From Aurantiochytrium sp. KH105 (taxonomy: Eukaryota; Sar; Bigyra; Thraustochytrida; Thraustochytriidae): 64,000 nt of DNA. This document shows positions 1 through 9,891 of the stretch, one piece after another (position 1 is the stretch's first letter; every line of letters starts with the position of its first letter). A program made the position numbers and the translations under genes. The notes below the pieces were generated by a model. The model made no database searches and had not been told where the DNA came from. It worked only from the letters and a program-made list of their open reading frames with translations. The stretch is from contig BGKB01000123.1 in NCBI GenBank assembly GCA_003116975.1, positions 186,001 to 250,000 on the forward strand, given 5' to 3'.

Positions 1-164
1 CATCATACCACATCATTTTTTGATGATGGCGTGCATTCGCAGGAAAATACAGTGACTTGAGCCTTGGCCTGGTACAAACGCGGTTTCGAACGCACGTACC
101 AAAAATCATTGCAAAAGGGGGGAGGGGATTATTAAAAAAAATAGATCCTTGTAAGCCCAAAAAG

Positions 165-1418
165 TTAGTGTGATGGAGGTACGGGTGGAGCTTCTTCATC
201 GTAGATCTGGACATGCTCAAAAAGGTTGAGGTAAAAGTCGACACCCTGAGCAGTCTCGTCGCGACAAAGGTAACCAAGTTTCTCGGCAGTCTTGAGCTGC
301 TCAAGCGCGAGCTGCAACGAAAGCGAAAAGGCAGATGCAACAGAGACAGCATTGATACGTGCCGTAAAAGGATCATTTTGGTCGCGCAAAAGCTCAACGA
401 AGCGAGAGGACACGGTGTCATCGTTGAGACTGATGGACTGTAATACGGAAACGCCGCTTTCAAAGGTCTTGAGAACAAAGTTAAGCCCGAGTGGCTTCAT
501 AAGGATACAGGCCTGATACAGATCATTCGGAGAAATGAGTTCCGTGCCTCGCGCACGATTGACAAGACAATAAAGATCTGTCAGCGCGATGGCGCCCGTC
601 GCAGAGTGCCGTTTAAGATGCTTGGCGAGGAAATCAGCGAGCTCGCGTGCCAGTTCCTCGTGGTAGCGACTCCCGCAGGCTCGTTTCGTCGCGGGGTTGG
701 CAATACCCATGTCATTCAGGAGAGCAAAAAAATCATCCTCTTGTTTCCTTTCCACAGTTTCAGAGGAGCCACCCGCTGCTGCAGCGGCAGCAGCCTGTGC
801 TTTGGCCTGGTTTTGGCTGATGGCAGAGGAGAAGCGATCCGCGAGTTTGACAATCTCGGATGCAGAGTCTAGCAGCTGCTTGAGATCTGAAAAGGCCTCT
901 GTGGTCAGGTTCGCCGTTTGTTCGCGCTCCTGTTGTTGACGTCGCATGACGCCACCAACGCCGGCAAACTGCGTGTTGAAGCCGGACTCTCGTTTGACCA
1001 CCTGTTTGGGTTTTCCCCAGTTTTTCCGCGCCAAGGACGTCTGAAGACGCTCAAAGACTTCCGCGCATTTGTTATCCCTGAACACAAAGCGCAGGAGAGG
1101 TGCCGAAGGATCGCTGGCGAAAAAGAGGTCGATCCGAGGTTCCCTACGGAAAAGGCTCGAGTGCGCCTCTGCCTTGAGAATGCGCTGGAGCGGCAGCTTC
1201 ATTGCGTGCGCTTCGTCGGGGTTCCGCCCCGGCTGTGGTGGCGTCCACCACCACACGTGGTGCGTCGTCACCGCGAGCATGCCTTCCTTGCACTCGTGCA
1301 GGAGCTTCTTGTTCCTGTCGCACAAGCTCACGCGCGTCGCGGTCGCGACCTGCGTCTCATCTTCCTCGAGCGCGGCGCGACCTGCCGAGGTCAGCTGCGC
1401 CGGGACCAGCTGTTCCAT
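165..1418 (-). CDS. VPS36: VPS36-like ESCRT-II subunit (GLUE + EAP30 domains)
   Basis: Predicted ESCRT-II subunit that would bind phosphoinositide and ubiquitin at endosomes and help sort cargo into multivesicular bodies. The product is about 417 residues. The N-terminal ~140 residues resemble a GLUE/PH-like domain (LHECKEGMLAVTTHHVWWW, then a region ending before RLQTSLARKNWG). After a Gln/Ala-rich linker, the C-terminal ~200 residues look like the tandem winged helices of the EAP30 family (TDLYCLVNRARGTELISPND, LNLFEHVQIYDEEAPPVPPS). I chose the ATG at 1418 because the frame upstream to 1661 translates a TGGCT simple repeat into a Leu-Ala-Trp-Leu-Gly tract that looks non-coding. The gene is divergent from TBCB. 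Family assignment rests on domain order and motif resemblance. Confidence 0.85.
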   Translation of the reverse strand: MEQLVPAQLTSAGRAALEEDETQVATATRVSLCDRNKKLLHECKEGMLAVTTHHVWWWTPPQPGRNPDEAHAMKLPLQRILKAEAHSSLFRREPRIDLFFASDPSAPLLRFVFRDNKCAEVFERLQTSLARKNWGKPKQVVKRESGFNTQFAGVGGVMRRQQQEREQTANLTTEAFSDLKQLLDSASEIVKLADRFSSAISQNQAKAQAAAAAAAGGSSETVERKQEDDFFALLNDMGIANPATKRACGSRYHEELARELADFLAKHLKRHSATGAIALTDLYCLVNRARGTELISPNDLYQACILMKPLGLNFVLKTFESGVSVLQSISLNDDTVSSRFVELLRDQNDPFTARINAVSVASAFSLSLQLALEQLKTAEKLGYLCRDETAQGVDFYLNLFEHVQIYDEEAPPVPPSH

Positions 1419-1420
1419 CG

Positions 1421-1470
1421 AGCCAAGCCAAGCCAAGCCAGGCCAAGCCAAGCCAAGCCAAGCCAAGCCA
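1421..1470. repeat. (AGCCA)n pentanucleotide repeat
   Basis: Ten AGCCA-type units, one of them GGCCA. The tract ends two bases from the VPS36 start codon, so it lies in the immediate 5' UTR of that gene, where it reads TGGCT. Confidence 0.95.
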
Positions 1471-1566
1471 AACTCAGACCCAGCCAACCCGGCCTCGTCC
1501 CGAGATCTTGCCCAACTTCTTGCTTGCCTTTTTGATCTTGCTGTTGCTGCGGCACTCGATCCGCCT

Positions 1567-1615
1567 CTGACCCTTGCAAGGGTCAGAAAAGATGTGCGAC
1601 CCTTGCAGGGGTCGC
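1567..1615. promoter_or_regulatory. Two 20-bp palindromes in the VPS36/TBCB divergent promoter
   Basis: CTGACCCTTGCAAGGGTCAG at 1567-1586 is a perfect palindrome. GCGACCCTTGCAGGGGTCGC at 1596-1615 is the same palindrome with one central mismatch. Both carry the GACCCTTGCA core and start 29 bp apart, between the two divergent start codons at 1418 and 1836. They look like paired sites for a dimeric transcription factor; the regulator is unknown. Confidence 0.55.
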
Positions 1616-1835
1616 AACGTCTTTCTTGCGAGTTTAGCGACCTGACAGCTTCTTTCTGCACGTTGTCTTTCGCCGCTCGTCAGCAGGCGGGCGGAGGCAG
1701 GCAGTCGAACATCTGTGGATTTTGTGGACGCCAAGGACTCTCTGAGCTGCCACGAGGAGATTCTGCAGGCGGTGAGAAAAGGGGAGAGCGAAGGAAACGA
1801 GGGCGTGCAACAAGCAAGTAAGTGAGGAAACGAGA

Positions 1836-2734
1836 ATGGCGTCCTTGCGGCTCGACGTCTTTCACACGGGCCTGCAGCTCAATATGCCGGAGCTGGTGTT
1901 TACACGGGACAAGAGCGTGCACGATTTGAAGGAGAACTTGTACAGAAGGACGGGAACGAAGCCAGAGGATATGGAACTCTGGCTTGTCGACGCGCTCGAT
2001 CGAAGGCGCGAGATCCTCAATGACGATGCCAGGACTCTTGGCTTTGTGGTCCCACCTGAAGCCGAGGGCGCCGGCTGGAAGCTTCATATAGTCGACACGG
2101 ACGAAACGAGCATCAGTGCTACGCCAGATCTTCTTCAAGGCGACGTTCCGAAATACGAAGCTCCGCACGGCCGAAAGGACTTTGCAGAGTTCCGTCGTGC
2201 CAAACGTGGCGAGAAACAGTCGGGCTCTCCGGCACCTACCTCAAAGACAGGGCTTAAGGAGGCAGCCGAGTTTGAGGAGGACGAACGGGTCGTAACGCTA
2301 AAGGATGGTCTTAAGGGCACGGTTCGATATATCGGAAAGTGTGCGACTGCAGCCCCAGGATTCTTCGTTGGCGTCGAACTCGATGAACCAAAGGTACGTT
2401 TTGAAAGAAGGGGCCAGCGCACACGATAAAGCCAAAAAAAATACTATTTCTACACGCGCCCATGCTTTCGTGTGCGCAAGTGAATGAATGCATGAATGAC
2501 TGACGAAGACCAAATGCGCTCTTTCGATCATTTCATACCTTTGGCGATCTGAATGAATTGACTTGGTCTTTCGCTTCTTGATTTTCCCCTACATCTATCT
2601 AGGGCAAGCACGACGGCACCGTCAAGGGCAAAAAGCTTTTTGATTGTCCTGAAAACCATGGTATCCTCGTACGACCTTTTGCATTGCGTCACATGTGTCA
2701 CGCTGACACCGGGGACACTCGAGAGGAGCTTTAG
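1836..2734 (+). CDS. TBCB: Tubulin-folding cofactor B (Ubl + CAP-Gly), two exons
   Basis: Chaperone that binds alpha-tubulin and, with TBCE, takes part in tubulin heterodimer assembly and disassembly. Exons are 1836-2393 and 2603-2734, separated by a 209-nt intron (AAG|GTACGT ... TCTAG|GGC, phase 0). The product is 229 residues. Residues 1-90 form a ubiquitin-like domain, 110-150 are charged linker or coil, and 155-225 are a CAP-Gly domain. The CAP-Gly signature is split by the intron: exon 1 ends FFVGVELDEPK and exon 2 opens GKHDGTVKGKKLFDC (residues 187-201). The C terminus is acidic (REEL), comparable to the D/E-rich end used for TBCE binding in the family. Without splicing the frame would stop at 2429 and lose half of the CAP-Gly domain. 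Confidence 0.92.
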
Positions 2735-3015
2735 GCCCAAACACAATTGTATTAGCCACCGCCGCCGGCAAACATCGGAATAAACAATGGATCTTTTTTT
2801 AACATTCTTTTTTCATGTTATACGTAGAGCTTTGCTTGTGCTTTCAAAACAATAGCCTAGAGAGAAAAAAAAAATAAGAAGAATTTGGAAGAGAGCCGTT
2901 GGGTCCAAGTGAGTCAGAGTCCCCTCTCGCCAGCACCAAGTCTGCTGCTTGTCTTGCGCCGGCTGGCTCGTCACTGGATAGCAGAGCCGTGACGAGCGCA
3001 CTTCACAAAAAGTGG

Positions 3016-4186
3016 TAGGGTAAAACCTCCGATTAGCACATCACACCGATTTGCTACAGAATCGGCGCCCGAGAAATCGTATAGGAGTTAACTACTACTC
3101 ACTAAGACCATGTTGCAAATCAATGGTATTTTTAAATAGGCCATAAAATAAGCCAAATAAGCCGGCCAATACATTTGTATGAGAAAACGTGTATCAATGG
3201 ATTCCTGGCGGTCGAAGGACATGTACGATCTCGAGCGACTTAAAGGCATCGAGGCTCAAGACAAGTCCCGTGAGGCTGCAATCAAGGCGAAGAAACAGAA
3301 GACGGTCAAACAATTCGTTGAAGAAGCAGGTGTCCGCGCTTTCCTACTCCAATAAGGATTTCTCGTTCGAGTTTGCGCGAGACGACAAGATTACAAAAAC
3401 AAAACTCATTGAGGTCCTACAACTCGCAGGGAAACGTGTTTCGATTCAGCGGTCTCGGCAAGAGCTGCTGGAGCTTGTACGTTCCCTCTCTGCAAGCTCA
3501 GAGGAACATGTCTCAGAAGAGGCGAGCTCATCACGCGAACCAAACCCTCCTCAGAACGCTGATGAAGTTCCAGCTGGAACGTCGGAGAGCGTTCCGGATA
3601 CAATGGAAGAGGAGGATCTCGTGAAAGCGGCACTTTTTGCAAACGCTGCTCTTTCTGGGTACACAGGCGGCAAGCTAAACGTTGCCATTTGGTGAGCTCC
3701 TTGACCAAGATCAAACAATGGGATAAAAACCTTCCTTGGCAAGCCAAACGTGCACAACTTTTTCGCATGACCGTAGAGTTCATTCGATCACTCCCTGAGA
3801 TCGCTAATCCTGGCCTATGTCAGCTGGAATCGTCGCCACAAGCGAAATAGATAGTAACAATGTGTCTCGTAGAGAAAAGTAACACTAGACCAATTTCGGT
3901 AAAAGTAAACAAATATAAAACTAAGTATGTTACTAAAACCAGACTCAGAAGCATTGCGCAAAATCTGCGTGTGGAAATCATAGGTCGGTGGCTCCGTGGC
4001 GAGGAAAAATCTGAAAACTATAATTGATCTCAAGCAACACCAATCGACTGAGTTCGTTCACTGATCAAACTACGAGCTCTCCATGCTCGTTCGCACGCTC
4101 TACACGACTCCTACAACCAAAAGTTGATTTTTGATCGAAAAATGATTTTTCTAACATTGATGTTGAAAATCGGAGGTTTTACCCTA
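3016..4186. mobile_element. Putative TIR element of 1171 bp (decayed DNA transposon or MITE)
   Basis: TAGGGTAAAACCTCCGATT at 3016-3034 recurs as an exact reverse complement at 4168-4186. The outermost bases are TA on both sides, so a 17-bp TIR flanked by a TA target duplication is possible, as in Tc1/mariner-type elements. The interior is visibly more AT-rich than the neighbouring genes. It holds broken reading frames and no recognisable DDE transposase, so it is probably non-autonomous or decayed. The only support is the terminal repeats and the composition; no second copy occurs in this window. Confidence 0.5.
3197..3839 (+). pseudogene. Uncharacterised fragmented coding region inside the TIR element
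   Basis: Three stretches in different frames look like protein. A charged helix opens MDSWRSKDMYDLERLKGIEA (3197 to ~3329). A second segment (~3357-3690) contains KTKLIEVLQLAGKRVSIQ and an acidic Ser/Glu-rich tail. A third (~3697-3839) contains IKQWDKNLPWQAKRAQLF and ends at a TAG. Very short introns could join them (for example 3330-3381 and 3659-3696), but splice sites are weak, so decay or frame errors are as likely. No family recognised. It lies wholly between the terminal inverted repeats. Confidence 0.35.
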
Positions 4187-4347
4187 TTCTTTTTTCGCCA
4201 ATGTGTTCATGTATATTTTAACGGGAGCACCGAACAACACTCCATCCAACCAGATCAAAACAAGAGATTGACACAGCCAGGCCCCGCTGTATGCGGCAGC
4301 GGCGGCGGCGGCGGCGGCGGTGGCGGAGTGATCAAAGTAGCACAAAG

Positions 4348-5940
4348 ATGCGAGCGCCCGCGCGCGTGGCGCTCGCCAGCGTCGCTGCCGCGTGTTTGAT
4401 CGGCCAAAGCTTTGCAGAAGATGGAATGACCGAAGCAATTGCTCCAGAAAGTCTCGAAAGCTTGCACTTGGGCGCGAGCTGCTACTTCCGAAGCCACTTT
4501 ATCGGAAGGAAAGACCTTGTAGATTTTGATATCGCCGTGCTTCGCGACGTCCAGGACGAGCTTCTTGATCAAAACTTGGAGGGATTTGCAATCTCTTTCC
4601 ACAACATTCTGGATCAAGAGCTCGATCTTGACCGCGTCTTTGCTTCGAATGTCACAGCAATACTTGCGGAAACCTTTGCGGGTCCCAGCAACGAGTTGAC
4701 GTATGAAATGTATCAGAATGCTTACTCGGGGGAACCCTACATGAGGTACTCGACTTCAGAACGGAGCAAGTTTTACCAATTTTTCAAGGACGGAAAGTAC
4801 AAATATAGCGGCGATCACGAACATATTCGAAGTGCCTTTATCGTGTGCGTCGTACCTCCCGCGTGGGTGAGCGAAGCGACGCTTGATCGGGTGGAGCTGG
4901 TCGAGGGCATTGAGCTCCACGTGGAAATCGAAGAAACAGACTTTGAGCTCCGGGTGTGGAAATCATTAGTCTACCGATTAGTCTTTCAGTACGGCTCAGT
5001 GATAGGCGCCCTTATGAACATCGTCGAGTCTGCGTTCGGTCTCCGCATCTATTATTTGTTTTGTTCCATGGAAGAAATTCGCAAGGCTCACACTCTTCCA
5101 GTTTTGTGTCTGACGCTCAATCTCATGTCGACGACAACAATTGGTCTGGTCATGCTTTTGGATGGATGGGGGTCCACGGGTTTTCTCACGGAGGAGACCC
5201 AGAGTGTTTTTGTTACTTTTACAATGAGCACAACGCTGGGGACGGTGATTTTGATTGGCGTTCACTGGATTCGTCTTCGGCGAGTCATTGCTTCTGTTCG
5301 CAAAGCTGCCAGGTACAGGACCGCATTGAAAGGCTCCTCGAGTTCGTCCAAAAATCACCGTTCAAATAATGCCACCGCAAATAAGGGCCTGACAACTCAG
5401 CCAGAAGCTCGAGGAGGTCCATCGTTGCTCGATCGATGGCTCAATCATCCACGTGCCGCGCTTGCGCTCAAGGGCCTTGCGTTTTTATGTTGTCTTGTGG
5501 ACCTGGTCTGCTTTGTATATGCCAAACTGTTGCGGCGGTCCGTGGAGGATATTTGGAAGCCTCTTTTGCTCATCTTAGCATTGCTTTCGCTTTTCTGCGC
5601 AGCATTTTTCATGAAGGAGGCGTCTGGTTTTGCGCATGACATTGCCAACTTGGTGCATGCGAGCAACTTCAACAACCCGGAAAATTTGAGTTTTCTGCAG
5701 CGTACAACGTACCACATGGAAGGAGCGAGCTTCTTTCTCATCTTTACTGTTCCGTGCACCACTCTTCTGGCCTTTGCGCCAATCCGCACCAAGGTTGGTC
5801 TATGGATTTGGCTTTGGGAGTTTATGTTTGTGGTTCGCATTGGCGTCGCTCACAATGTCAGCTGTGTTTCATATTTAAATCGCACGGGTCGAAAGCGACG
5901 AGGAAATAAAATATCGCCCTCAACAAGCCCGCCGACATGA
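4348..5940 (+). CDS. Orphan polytopic membrane protein with signal peptide
   Basis: The product is 530 residues. It starts with a typical signal peptide (MRAPARVALASVAAACLIGQ, then SFA), which is why the ATG at 4348 is preferred over the upstream Arg-rich frame at 4291. A luminal or extracellular region of about 190 residues follows (short motif YRSTSERSK-like segment near 130-140; Cys pair not obvious). About seven hydrophobic segments come next, roughly residues 207-232, 250-272, 287-308, 372-392, 402-422, 459-480 and 483-502, with a Ser/Asn-rich loop near 328-355. This ectodomain-plus-7TM layout resembles a receptor or transporter, but I see no GPCR or channel signature and do not recognise the family. 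Confidence 0.75.
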   Translation: MRAPARVALASVAAACLIGQSFAEDGMTEAIAPESLESLHLGASCYFRSHFIGRKDLVDFDIAVLRDVQDELLDQNLEGFAISFHNILDQELDLDRVFASNVTAILAETFAGPSNELTYEMYQNAYSGEPYMRYSTSERSKFYQFFKDGKYKYSGDHEHIRSAFIVCVVPPAWVSEATLDRVELVEGIELHVEIEETDFELRVWKSLVYRLVFQYGSVIGALMNIVESAFGLRIYYLFCSMEEIRKAHTLPVLCLTLNLMSTTTIGLVMLLDGWGSTGFLTEETQSVFVTFTMSTTLGTVILIGVHWIRLRRVIASVRKAARYRTALKGSSSSSKNHRSNNATANKGLTTQPEARGGPSLLDRWLNHPRAALALKGLAFLCCLVDLVCFVYAKLLRRSVEDIWKPLLLILALLSLFCAAFFMKEASGFAHDIANLVHASNFNNPENLSFLQRTTYHMEGASFFLIFTVPCTTLLAFAPIRTKVGLWIWLWEFMFVVRIGVAHNVSCVSYLNRTGRKRRGNKISPSTSPPT

Positions 5941-6173
5941 GCTGCAAACAAATGCGTACCCGATAGCACAACATGGTTAGATCATATATACTTTTTTTGG
6001 ATTTGCTGCTGGCGAGGCTAGATAGCTAGCGTTTGCTTTGTCCTGCTTCGTTCCATTCAGCTTTGCTTAGCATTGATTTGCTGATGAGCGTATGACGGCT
6101 CATTGTGGGTCTGCTGATGAGGTTAAACAGCTGGATTGTGTGCGTGCGACTCATGTGTCCCAACCTGCTGGCT

Positions 6174-7427
6174 TTAGGCAAGGCGCTCCACCATGAGTGC
6201 CGAGGCTCCGCCGCCGCCATTGCAAATCGAGGCCACACCAATGCTAGCGTCGCGGCTGTGCAAGGCTGTAAGCAGCGCCATGACAATGCGGCTTCCAGAG
6301 GCACCGATCGGATGACCAAGAGAAACGCCGCCGCCATGAATGTTGATGCGATCGCGGTCGATGTTCATGAGCTCCATGTTGGCGAGTGCCACAGCGGAAA
6401 AGGCCTCGTTGATTTCGTGGTACTCAATGTCGCCAAGAGTCATGCCAAGGCGGGAAACAAGTTTGTTCACCGCGAGCGCGGGGGCAACGCCGAAGCGGTA
6501 CGGGTCAACGGCGGCATCTTCATAGCCGACGATGCGGGCAAGCGGCTGCAGACCACGGTTGCGTGCCTCTTCCTCGCTCATAAGCACGAGCGCGGCTGCG
6601 CCGTCGTTGATCTTGGACGCATTGGCAGCTGTAATGGTACCGCCGTTCCTCTTGAAAGCCGTGGGGAGCGAACCAAACTTCTCCGGCTTGAAACGCTTGC
6701 ACTCCTCGTCCTCCTCGACCACCGTCACATTCCCCTTGCGGTCTTTAATCTCGACGCGGGAGATTTCATTGGCAAAAATGCCATCCGCTTGTGCCTTGCG
6801 GGCGCGCTCGTACGAGGAGATCGCGTAGGCGTCTTGGTCTTCACGGCTGATACCCATTTCCTCAACGAGTCGTTCTGTGCAAGCGCCCATAATTTCTTTG
6901 TCGTACACGTCCCAAAGTCCATCGTGCTGGATCGAGTCAATGGCAGTCGAAGCACCAAATCCCGTGGGCTTGCGTAGGTACATGTAGTGCGGGGTGTTGC
7001 TCATCGACTCCATGCCGCCGGAAATCATAATTTCGCGGTCTCCGAGCGCGATGGCCTGGGCTGCCATCATCGTAGCTTTGAGACCGGAGGCGCACACCTT
7101 GTTCACCGTGGTGCAGGGGGTGTTCAGGTCCATGCCTGCGCCGAGAGCGACCTGGCGCGCGGGCGCCTGGCCCACGCCGGCCTGCAGCACATTACCAAAG
7201 TAGACTTCCTCGACCTCGCTCGCGTCGATCTTGGCCGAAGCGAGGGCTCCTCGAACGGCAATTTGTCCCAATTCGGGCGCTTTGACACTCGACAGCGCGC
7301 TCTGAAAGCACCCGACGGGCGTCCTGCTCATTCCGCAGATCACCACGCTGCGTCCAAGCGCTTCCTTCTTGCCGGACACGCGCAGGTTCGTGCTCACCAG
7401 CTTCTGGATAGTCTCCATCTTGGACAT
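6174..7427 (-). CDS. ACAT: Acetyl-CoA C-acetyltransferase (thiolase II)
   Basis: Condenses two acetyl-CoA to acetoacetyl-CoA, or runs in reverse, feeding the mevalonate pathway or ketone and fatty-acid turnover. The product is 417 residues, the full thiolase length plus a ~25-residue N-terminal extension. Catalytic elements are all present: nucleophilic Cys112 in NKVCASGLKA, NEAF at 340-343, His372 in GHPIGASGSR and Cys402 in CNGGGGAS. There is no C-terminal peroxisomal SKL-type signal. The extension (MSKMETIQKLVSTNLRVSGK) is only weakly like a mitochondrial presequence, so location is open. Single exon, convergent with the membrane-protein gene upstream in the window. Confidence 0.93.
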   Translation of the reverse strand: MSKMETIQKLVSTNLRVSGKKEALGRSVVICGMSRTPVGCFQSALSSVKAPELGQIAVRGALASAKIDASEVEEVYFGNVLQAGVGQAPARQVALGAGMDLNTPCTTVNKVCASGLKATMMAAQAIALGDREIMISGGMESMSNTPHYMYLRKPTGFGASTAIDSIQHDGLWDVYDKEIMGACTERLVEEMGISREDQDAYAISSYERARKAQADGIFANEISRVEIKDRKGNVTVVEEDEECKRFKPEKFGSLPTAFKRNGGTITAANASKINDGAAALVLMSEEEARNRGLQPLARIVGYEDAAVDPYRFGVAPALAVNKLVSRLGMTLGDIEYHEINEAFSAVALANMELMNIDRDRINIHGGGVSLGHPIGASGSRIVMALLTALHSRDASIGVASICNGGGGASALMVERLA

Positions 7428-7649
7428 CCTGGCCTTTGCCTCCTTTCCTCGCGCTGCTTCGACAGTGGCTCCTCAACTCGCGCTCTCTCGCCGCCGTCGC
7501 TACACGTTCCGGACTGCTGCCGCGCGGCGACGGGATGCAAAGCGACGCGCGTCTCGTGTTTCGTGTCTGCTTGCTCGCCTGTGACCGATCTTCTCGCAGC
7601 GTCCCGCCTCCTTGTCCTATCCGGAGATCTTTGTGCCCGCTGCCTTTGG

Positions 7650-8020
7650 CACTGCCAGTCCAAAACCAAGAGTCCAAAACCAAGAGCAAGGCGTCCAAAA
7701 AACCAAGCAAGGCGTTCAAAACCAAGAGCAAGGCGTCCAAATCCAAGAGCAAGACGTCCAAAACCAAGAGCACGACGTCCAAAACCAAGAGCAAGACGTC
7801 CAAAACCAAGGGCAGTCCTGACACAAAAGCAAGAGCAAAGCTAAAAGCAAAAGCAAAAGCAAGGTGTCCAATTGCAAAAGTAAAAGCAAGAGCAAGGCAT
7901 TCGAATGCGAAAGGAAAAGCAAGAGCAAAGCGTCCGAAAGTGAGAGCAAGGCGGCCAAACGGAAAAAAGCAAGGCGTCCTAAAGGGGATGCAAGACGTCC
8001 AAAAAAGGAAACAACAAACA
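7650..8020. repeat. Degenerate 21-bp minisatellite upstream of the thiolase gene
   Basis: Consensus unit GTCCAAAACCAAGAGCAAG plus two bases (21 bp), clearest at 7700-7810, decaying into AAAGCA-rich sequence by ~8000. The period is a multiple of three and the unit lacks stops, so long frames stay open on both strands (Lys/Ser/Thr heptads on +). I treat it as non-coding promoter-proximal repeat. Confidence 0.8.
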
Positions 8021-8026
8021 AGATAA

Positions 8027-9891
8027 AGGTGCAGAATCGAGCTGAACGAAGAGTAAATCGAGCGACCAAGAGTATGCTCGTAGGGAGTTGGCGCTGATTT
8101 ATACCATGAGCACACGCACAAGCTTTGCGATGCATGACCTGATCTTCTGGAGAATAATGCAATACTTTTCATGTGAAAAGCGTTGCCAATAATAGCGGAC
8201 GTAAGCGACCTTGGAGATGTCGTAATGAGATTTTGCGAACAAGCTCTGACTATAAACGTCGGAATCCCAAGTACAGATTACTAGCTTCTGCAATGGTATT
8301 GATGAACGCGACGTGCGTTGTCCCTCTCGCAACACGCTTCATATGGTGTGAGTTAATACCATTCTCTGAAATCATTTCCTCTTGGTGTAGCCTCCCTCTG
8401 GGCTTTGCTCTGGCCTTGAGCTGAGCTGAGCTGAGCCGAGCCAATTTGGCCCTTTAAAGGAGCCCTGCTTTGACTGCCGGCCCGGAAGCAATTAATTGGG
8501 TCTCTTTTAGAGTTCATTTAGGTCCGTTTGAGAGAAGAGGATCACGCTCTCAGACCCCCAGCCGAGAGTAAGGCCGGAGGTCTGGCGGGCCATCACGAGC
8601 CGGGCCGGCCACTGTGCCTGATCACAGCGCAAGGTGAGGCCTTCGCGAAGGTTCTGCGTCGCCGAATGAGGCGATTCATGCGTAGGGCTTCAACAGTGGG
8701 CTCGTTGCTACTACCTAATCACAAGTGAAGAATGGCTCCTATCCGTTGAAATTGGAAATAAAGCCCCGACCGAACGTCTTGACGGCGACGCTTTTTATTG
8801 TGCCGAATCATGCAGGATTTCTCGCAAGTTATGTTTGCGTAGAACAAGCTCAAGTAGCGCAAATGAGACTGTGGAATCTAGCCAGCCAGGCCTCGCATCG
8901 CGTTGCTGTTGTTTGATGACTCAGCTTATTTTTTATTATTTGGGCCAGCCACAAGACGAAATGGTCAGAGGGGGCAGAGAAGGTGAGGGGGCGCGCCGCG
9001 ACACGGCCTCCCGCTCCGTGATCGAATGAAAATCGGCGGGCAAAGGGCCGGAGAAAGGGCACGGAACCACGGGCGCCATCTCCGCTTCGCCGAGGCCTGC
9101 GACCACCACCGTTCTGGACCTCTCGAACCTGCGAGAAACCCCTGCTCGAACTGTTCGAGCTGCTGCTGCTGCTGCTGCTGCTGCTGCCGCTAGTAGTAGT
9201 GTTGGTGTTGGACGCGGGGGCCGGTGACCGACCAAAATGGATTCCTCGTCGCACAAGCGAGACACAGCAGCCAGACCTGGCGGGCTGAAGCCCTGCATGC
9301 TTCGAGTGGCGACCGCGACCGCGAGTCCAGGGCGCGGGCCTTGTAGGAAGCGAAACGAGTGTCTGCAGCTGCACTGACAGCGCCCTGCTCTGCCAGCATC
9401 GCCGCGGCGGGAAGCTCCTCAGTTCCGCGGCGGGCGGCGAGGCGCTCTCAGGCGGCCTGGACCGGCCCGACTCAATCGCGCTCTCACAGGTCGCCTTCGC
9501 AAGCAATCGAGTCGAGTCGAGTGGAGTCGAGCGCGTGAGCAGCCGGAGCTTGCAGCCAGGCAGCCAGATCCCATACGCCGCGCCGCACGCACGTCGCGTC
9601 GCGCCGCCGGAGCAGCCGCTGCAGCCTCGGCAAGCAGCAGCCTGGCAGCCGCGTGCGAGGGAGAGGGCGAGGGAGCGAGGGAGCGAGGGAGCGAGGGAAG
9701 AAGAAGAAGAAGAAGAAGAAGAAGACGAACCAGGCACGGCGCGTGGCGCACGTGCGAGACTCTATACAGAGCGTGGCAACGCAACATCGCAAACGAAGGC
9801 GTGCGAGCAAGCAGCCTGGTGTGGCTTGACTTGGCCCACGTGCGAGCAAGAAATCAAGCTTGGACACGCTCGCATTTTGGGACGCCATTGA
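8027..9891. other. Intergenic region between thiolase and NACHT genes
   Basis: No gene supported. It contains a GAGCTGAGCTGAGCTGAGCC short repeat near 8420, (CTG)9 at 9160-9186, a GAGGGAGC-type repeat near 9660-9696 and (GAA)9 at 9697-9723. A 16-mer CTGCCGGCCCGGAAGC near 8474 also occurs just upstream of the first LRR receptor gene. The last ~700 bp are GC-rich and probably include the promoter and 5' UTR of the NACHT gene. Confidence 0.6.

Noticed and set aside
7436-8026. Lys-rich histone-H1-like frame upstream of thiolase
   Set aside because: It consists almost entirely of a 21-bp minisatellite; the non-repeat N-terminal part looks non-coding and overlaps the presumed thiolase promoter.
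8520-8800. Possible structured RNA (SRP- or RNase P-like) suggested by GCCGGGCCGGCC and nearby hairpins
   Set aside because: None of the conserved core elements of SRP, RNase P or snRNAs could be found; similarity is limited to a few GC-rich words.
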